NCBI GenBank assembly: GCA_949752745.1
Contig: OX457028.1
Span: 3,323,996-3,387,995 of the forward strand
Source of the DNA: Protula sp. h YS-2021
Lineage: Eukaryota; Annelida; Polychaeta; Sabellida; Serpulidae
Length of the DNA: 64,000 bases
Reading direction: 5' to 3'
In this document: piece by piece, positions 58,746-64,000 of the stretch
Layout of the letters: the number at the start of each line of letters is the position of its first letter
How positions within the stretch are numbered: the first letter of the stretch is position 1
Translations under genes and position numbers: made by a program
Notes under the pieces: model-generated
What the model was told of the DNA's origin: nothing
The model's input: the letters and a program-made list of their open reading frames with translations, nothing else
Database searches by the model: none

Positions 58746-59529
58746 TGAGCCAAAAAGACCATATTATAATGCATAGCTAACATCTAATAATACCAGAGTG
58801 TGTAGCGCTTAACTGGGAAAGAGCAGACGTTTAGACACCGAAACTTCCACAAAACTGTCGAAACGAAGTCATACACACGTTACAGGCTGGTGACTCACTG
58901 TAAATCATTGGTAGCTTCGCACTTTCGATGCGGAAAAGCTGCTGCTTCGATGCGGAATACTTGTCATGGCATGGACACACCCCGAATAGACCTCAAAGCA
59001 GTCGTCTTAGAACGCCTCGCACGTTTCGTATAATGCAAGTCTGTGGTCGTTTTTATAGTGCAACAATGATCGCAGCATAGATGTCCGGACGGAAAGATAG
59101 CAGGATAAGTGCAAAATAGTCATTTGATGAATCCATGTGACCGGAACCTGGACCCGTCATCCGCGCCTCAGAATGGCGGTGTCTAATGACAGAATAGATC
59201 CAAATGGAATGTGTTAGGCGGGCAACCACAATCAACCAGCTCTGCCAGATTGATGCAGGGTGCCCAAAAATTTGGAGCAATAGACGCTTTGATGAAACTG
59301 CCAACTCCTCATTTTAATATTAATTGTGTTTTTTTTCTACAAGCTTTTTAGTGTACCTTTTAAGCTACTCAGTTAAACATGCAAATTGTGGAATCAAATA
59401 TCATAATTTGCTTTTATGTCATTTGTTGATTAGTTCTGTGTCTCGTGTAGTTCTTGGAACATTAGTGTTTAATTTAAAGGCACAAAGAATGCATTTAGTT
59501 CAATAAAGCCTCGTTATTTTAATTCTCAA

Positions 59530-59850
59530 TGCATGAAATAACTATGTCAGCTATCAATGATCTGTATGTTTGCCTTCATAAAATAACTGTGCCAGATATG
59601 AAAATATTTTAGGTTCTGTCACATAACTGCTTTGGATATCAGATATCGGATTTTTTTGCTTCTACAAGATAATTCGGTCAGATGTCACATGTACGACCTT
59701 TCTGTTTCTATCACATAAGTGTGGCAGATGTTTGAGGTGTGCTATTTTAGATTCTGTGAGAAAACTCTACAGATGTTGGATAGTTTATTTCTTTCAGCTA
59801 ACTCTGTCAGATGTCATATCTTTTTACCTCCGTAAAATAAAAAATGTATA
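59530..59850. repeat. tandem repeat, copy B counterpart of 22000-22480
   Basis: Shares ataactatgtcag.tatcaatga..tgtatgtttgcc and later gtcagatgtcat units. It has fewer recognisable units than copy A. Confidence 0.65.
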
Positions 59851-60556
59851 GTTTTTTCACTAAAAATTCCGGTTTTAAATAAAACTTAATTCCCAAATAA
59901 ACTTTAATGAAACAATTGCGCTTAATTTAATAAATACGTAATTGTTTTGCTGGTCCCATATTTTCTACTGTATTAAATGGGCATTTACATTGGTTAAATC
60001 AAAAAAGGTTGGTATAAATGTTAGAAATATACGTACGAAACAATAAGTTCTGGTTACATTTGTTTTGTGGAAACTAGGGTTGAGGTTATAATTAATTTAT
60101 CTTCACATAAAACACATGTAAAATTAAAACCAAATGATTGAAGTTGGTTATGTTATTTTATTGTGTTCTATCTGGAGTACAAATCTGCAATTACTTTGCT
60201 CTCCGGGTTGCTCTCATGAGATGAAGATATTAGGGAAATTGGAGATATAAAAATTGTTATGTTTAGAAAATACGAATATAAAAATTGTCATCTTCAGAAA
60301 TTGCGGATCTGAAATTGTTATCTTCAGGAATTGCGGATATACAAAATGTTATCTTCATAAATTGTTGATATAAAAATTCTTGTGTTCCTGTTAACAATTT
60401 GGGAGCTATCCAGTTTGTATGTGTACTGAAACTTTCAGTCCGGTGGTGCTTGATGTTTAAATGTTGCCCTTTAAAAGCTGGTATCTTAACACAGTGTGCC
60501 TTAGTTCATATCGCCATGCCACAGTGCTGTTATTTGTTAAGCTGTGAGCTCACACA

Positions 60557-60802
60557 GAGGAGATAGAAAGAGCGAGAGAAAGAGAGAGAGAGAAGGAGAG
60601 AGAGAATGATAAAGAGAAAGAGAGAGAGTGAGAGGGAGAGAGAGAGAGAGGAGAGAGAGGGAGAAAGAAAAGGAGAAAGAGGGTGAGGGAGAGGTGGGGA
60701 GGGAGAGAGAGACGGAGGGACAGGAAGAGAGAGGGAGAGAGTAAAGGGAAGAGAGAGTTAGAGAGAAAGAGGAGAGAGAGGGAGGGGAGAGAGAGAGAGA
60801 GA

Positions 60803-60865
<63 letters not shown>
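60557..60865. repeat. long interrupted (GA)n tract
   Basis: About 300 bases with purines only on the plus strand apart from scattered T and C. It becomes a pure GA run at 60790-60865. Open frames of RE or SL repeats are artefacts. Confidence 0.95.
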
Positions 60866-60869
<4 letters not shown>

Positions 60870-60899
60870 AAACATATAAGGTAAAGTTCATGACTTAAT

Positions 60900-61875
60900 T
60901 GTTTCGTTTATGACCTAATTGATTTTGTCTCTATCCTTAAGTTGGAGAATATTTGTAAATAAGAAATATTCTTCCATTGTGGTAGCTTTATGTTTGTATT
61001 AATGTTTATTGAATTGTCAGATTATTTGTTGAACCTGTTGAACAAACATGGAAATATTTCAACACGCGCTTATATTTGCTTAGCATGTATAAAATACCTC
61101 AAGCTTTATTAATATCAAACTGAAAATTTAAGGCTTTGGTAAATTCACACGTAGCTACTTGAAACTAAGTAAGGTTCACCGATTCAGTGTTTGGTCGCAA
61201 AGCATGGTTCTGTTCACCATAAGATCTGGACAATATCTAAAACAACAGTCTCGATAAATTGAACGTATTTTATTTTTTTTATTATTCTTTATTTTTTAAG
61301 AAAAAATGTTTACAGAACACTAGTTGAGATTGACTGAGTGAAGACGTGTGACGTTATCTGAAATGTGCACGGAAAGCTTATTTTTGTAACAATATGGATG
61401 GCCGACAGATTCAAGAGGTGTAATTTTTGAATTCCTTGATAGGTGATCTAACTCACTGCAATCCTCTGCTTAAAATCTAAAGCCGCATTCAAACTAGGGA
61501 CTTTAGGATTACTATATTAACGCTCTACCCGACTGAACCAAATGTCACACTTGTTGATCTTAAAAAGAAATGGTTTACAGGTGATGAAACATGTCAAATA
61601 TTGAGCAGAAGAAAGTAAAACCAGGTATTGCCTTGCATACTACGTAAAAGTGTATGCAACCAAACGATAAAAATATAAACCTCTGCTTTGTTTCAGTTGC
61701 GTTTTTGTTGAGCTATCAAACAGCGGTGTCATGAGTTTCTTTTATTTAAAAGACATTATGTTAAAGCTTCTCTGTGTTCAAAAGAATTGATAAATTTTGT
61801 GACTTAAAATAAACATCTATTTCATGGCAAATTTCCTTTATTACAAAAGGACAAAAGAAAGTTTGCACTGAAAAA
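60900..61875. other. no gene seen
   Basis: AT-rich with short frames only. Confidence 0.5.
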
Positions 61876-61879
61876 GGGG

Positions 61880-63376
61880 CCGACAGACTCGGGGACCATT
61901 TTTGCTTAAAAAACAGTATTAAGGAGACCAAAAGTTTAGGGAGACCAAAAGTAGATCTCCTTAATTCTTAGCGTGTTTCCACGCTACGAAACTACACAGC
62001 AAACAAAAAAAAAACAAATGATTTTATGACATAGCAAATATAATATACTTTTGTTTAAAATTAAATTTGTGTGTTGTCACTTGATAACAAGCTTTCAATT
62101 TGATATTAAACTTAAACATTGTAGAAATACAAGTGGCGAAAAATCAGCTTAAAGGAGACCAGAGAAAACTGCCATTTTTATTTAAAATCCGCTATATATT
62201 ATGTATTTAAAAATATTATAGCAACCAGTATTTTTTTCCTTAAATGGAAATGCAGGTATCTCACCTACAATTGACATTTCCTTCATACTTTCACAGTTTA
62301 TTGCTTTGAGCGTATACATTCAAAAATTGAAAAGAAAAAAGGGGGTCACCGATGTTATAAGAGAAATAAAGACACGGAAAGGTCGCGTACTTTTACTATA
62401 GAAACCATTGGTAAAACCCAAAAATTTCAATCAAAATGCAAAAATCACACATAATCACAATTGCCTCATTTTTTTCCTGTTTGAAGAACATGTCATACGA
62501 AATGTTTTAAGCAAATAAAAAGTATATGTCACCGCATCAATAAGAGAATTCCCTTTGAGACAAAATCCCGTTGAATAAATGGGTAAATGGTGAAAACAGT
62601 GTAATATGATTTAAATGGACAATACATCAACACAGGCCCTTCTAGGAACATAATATCAATACAGACCATTTCTGGACAAGACCCTATTTGTCTTTGAAAA
62701 GAATTTTTCGATTTAGACGGATTTAGTAGCTATTTATACTGTGTAAACATGGATTGAAACTCAGCGATATTCAATGTAATGCGCATTTCGGTCGCTAAAT
62801 GGCGCAAAGAAACGAATACTTCATAGCAAGATGCATCATGACGTAATAAACATTATGACGTAATAAAACGTATTCCTACTTTATATATTTATATATAGTG
62901 TGTAAAACGACTTAAGGGGACTATGCTTCACACTTATACAAAACACTTCAAAGGGCATTTTGTTTTGTATTTATTACTCTTTTTGCCTGCCAAAGTAATT
63001 TTTAAGGAGCTTAAATAACATTTAGCACTATTTTGTCTTAAAAATATAAAAATCTTGCACATATTCATGAAAAAGATATGGTCTCCTTATTGCTGATTGT
63101 ATGTTTCTAGGTGTATAAACCGACTTAAGGAGACCATGTATACAATTTGAATAGACATTTTGTTTATAATTAATTAATACTTCAATTCTTTGCTTTCCAA
63201 AATAATGTTGCAGAGTTTAAATGTCACATAACAATATTTTAACCTATAAACATGAAGCATCTTGCACATATTTGCATACAAAGTAGCACCAAATGATCCA
63301 GTCACTGGTAATAAGTGTCATCTCTCAAGGCTGTCGCACATGCGTATAACGTCTTAACAACCCATATACATAACAC

Positions 63377-63423
<47 letters not shown>

Positions 63424-63773
63424 CGTAGGTTAAAAATAAATCTTTAAAAACACCCAACTAGTAGCTAAATATGCTACTTTGGGAGACCAGATATACAGAG
63501 CATTAAACCACACACTTACGGAGACCCGAGAAATTCCGTGTTTTTAGCCAGGTCGCCTAACATGCCATGGAAAATATAGAAAAATACGTAGACCAACTTT
63601 TTTGTTTATTCTTTGTTACTTAATGTGACAAAAAGAAAAAAATCACACACATAATCTACAACGTATAGGAACATTTTTTGGTAATTTTTGTCTGTCTAAA
63701 CTAAAAGATAAAAATAGACAAATGGTCTCCCTAAGTGCTATATATAAGGCATGGTCTCCCTATGACTGGTTTT
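61880..63773 (-). mobile_element. long GGAGACC-type non-coding element
   Basis: GGAGACC or its complement GGTCTCC, usually as aaggagacca or agggagacca, recurs at about 61924, 61939, 62153, 63081, 63124, 63481, 63517, 63726 and 63753. It abuts an AT run at 63775. The reverse complement of its outer parts matches 58067-58310. No ORF of 60 codons or more lies in it, so it is non-autonomous. Confidence 0.6.
63378..63421. repeat. (AAT)n microsatellite
   Basis: About 14 AAT units inside the GGAGACC-type element. Confidence 0.95.

Positions 63774-63774
<1 letters not shown>

Positions 63775-63819
<45 letters not shown>
63775..63819. repeat. (AT)n microsatellite
   Basis: AT dinucleotides at the end of the GGAGACC-type element, the same junction type as 57992-58066. 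Confidence 0.95.
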
Positions 63820-63821
<2 letters not shown>

Positions 63822-64000
63822 AAAAATTGCTTGGCTTCATTACACAATATATATCAAATACAATCAGGCAATCTGTCAAACAGTTTTGGTGGTCTTTTAT
63901 TTATTATATCAAGGGTCTTTGAAGTCCTTTTAACCACATATTACCCAGATATTAATGATCTACAAAAAGACTTCTGTTCTTTTTTTATCGCTAAATCAAA

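Larger units (their letters stand above)
55330..58765 (+). mobile_element. insertion block with envelope-like remnant and LTR-like 3' end
   Basis: Copy A is continuous across the equivalent point (about 20.86-20.9 kb). The block contains, left to right: an unrecognised stretch with a duplicated aattggaggacagccaag (about 55730 and 55786), a splice-donor-like caggttagt (55849), basic short ORFs, an envelope-like remnant, an AT microsatellite with a GGAGACC-type element inserted beside it, and a promoter-like end (gatatataaagagc, aataaaac). It is probably an internally deleted LTR retroelement. No gag-pol is recognised and no 5' LTR could be matched. Confidence 0.45.
50225..60420 (+). repeat. 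segmental duplication, copy B
   Basis: Direct-orientation partner of 6805-24480. Private to this copy are a LINE (51.06-53.38 kb), two 40-bp minisatellites (53.77-54.01 and 54.85-55.05 kb) and a 3.4-kb block (55.33-58.77 kb). Private to the other copy are the ACGCAT element, the LTR element with its zinc-finger segment, and a SINE-bearing block. Confidence 0.8.

Noticed and set aside
59053..59304. 83-codon minus-strand ORF
   Set aside because: The duplicated counterpart near 21 kb does not keep the same frame, so coding is unlikely.
60537..60898. Long open frames of Ser-Leu or Arg-Glu repeats
   Set aside because: They are translations of a GA/CT microsatellite and carry no protein signal.

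Overview
The window is animal nuclear DNA: AT-rich, poor in genes, full of mobile elements, with no bacterial-style operons. BEL/Pao and Ty3/gypsy LTR elements, CR1/L2-like LINEs, tRNA-headed SINEs, Helentron/pearl-like repeats carrying a tandem core, and an ankyrin plus Mab-21/cGAS-type gene together suggest a marine invertebrate, most likely a bivalve mollusc. That placement is inference from repeat and gene content.

Region by region. 1-2 kb: GA microsatellite, one small ORF, a 9-bp tandem array. 2.0-6.8 kb: a decayed, 5'-truncated BEL/Pao element on the minus strand. 7.05-9.72 kb: the most interesting gene, an ankyrin-repeat protein fused to a cGAS-like nucleotidyltransferase/Mab-21 domain, open for 888 sense codons except for one in-frame TGA. 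10.1-11.6 kb: a non-coding element built from ACGCAT-type words. 12.1-20.3 kb: a Ty3/gypsy-like LTR element with both LTRs, a primer binding site, gag-pol remnants and, between pol and the 3' LTR, a decayed C2H2 zinc-finger gene. 20-25 kb: tandem repeats and a SINE. 25-35 kb: a decayed ORF, a split BEL/Pao integrase, tandem repeats, a Helentron/pearl-like element and an AACGTT-word element. 36.9-38.5 kb: an intact 16-finger C2H2 gene, paralogue of the decayed one. 39.0-41.2 kb: a second Helentron/pearl-like element with 12 core repeats. 41.5-46.3 kb: MITE-like elements and tandem repeats. 46.4 kb: a possible terminal exon of a secreted cysteine-rich protein. 48-49 kb: a LINE remnant. 50.2-60.4 kb: a second copy of the 6.8-24.5 kb region. 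61.9-63.8 kb: a non-coding element with recurring GGAGACC words beside an AT microsatellite.

The organising event is a direct segmental duplication. Copy A (about 6.8-24.5 kb) and copy B (about 50.2-60.4 kb) share the cGAS-like gene and its flanks. Later insertions differ. Copy A gained the ACGCAT element, the 8.2-kb LTR element and a SINE-bearing block. Copy B gained a LINE inside its cGAS-like gene, two 40-bp minisatellites and a 3.4-kb block holding an envelope-like remnant. Each copy serves as the empty site for the other's insertions. Copy B's cGAS-like gene is plainly dead. Copy A's may be a recent pseudogene, a readthrough gene or a sequencing error. The 38-kb zinc-finger gene and the copy A cGAS-like gene are the only convincing host coding regions. 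No biochemical pathway is assembled here.
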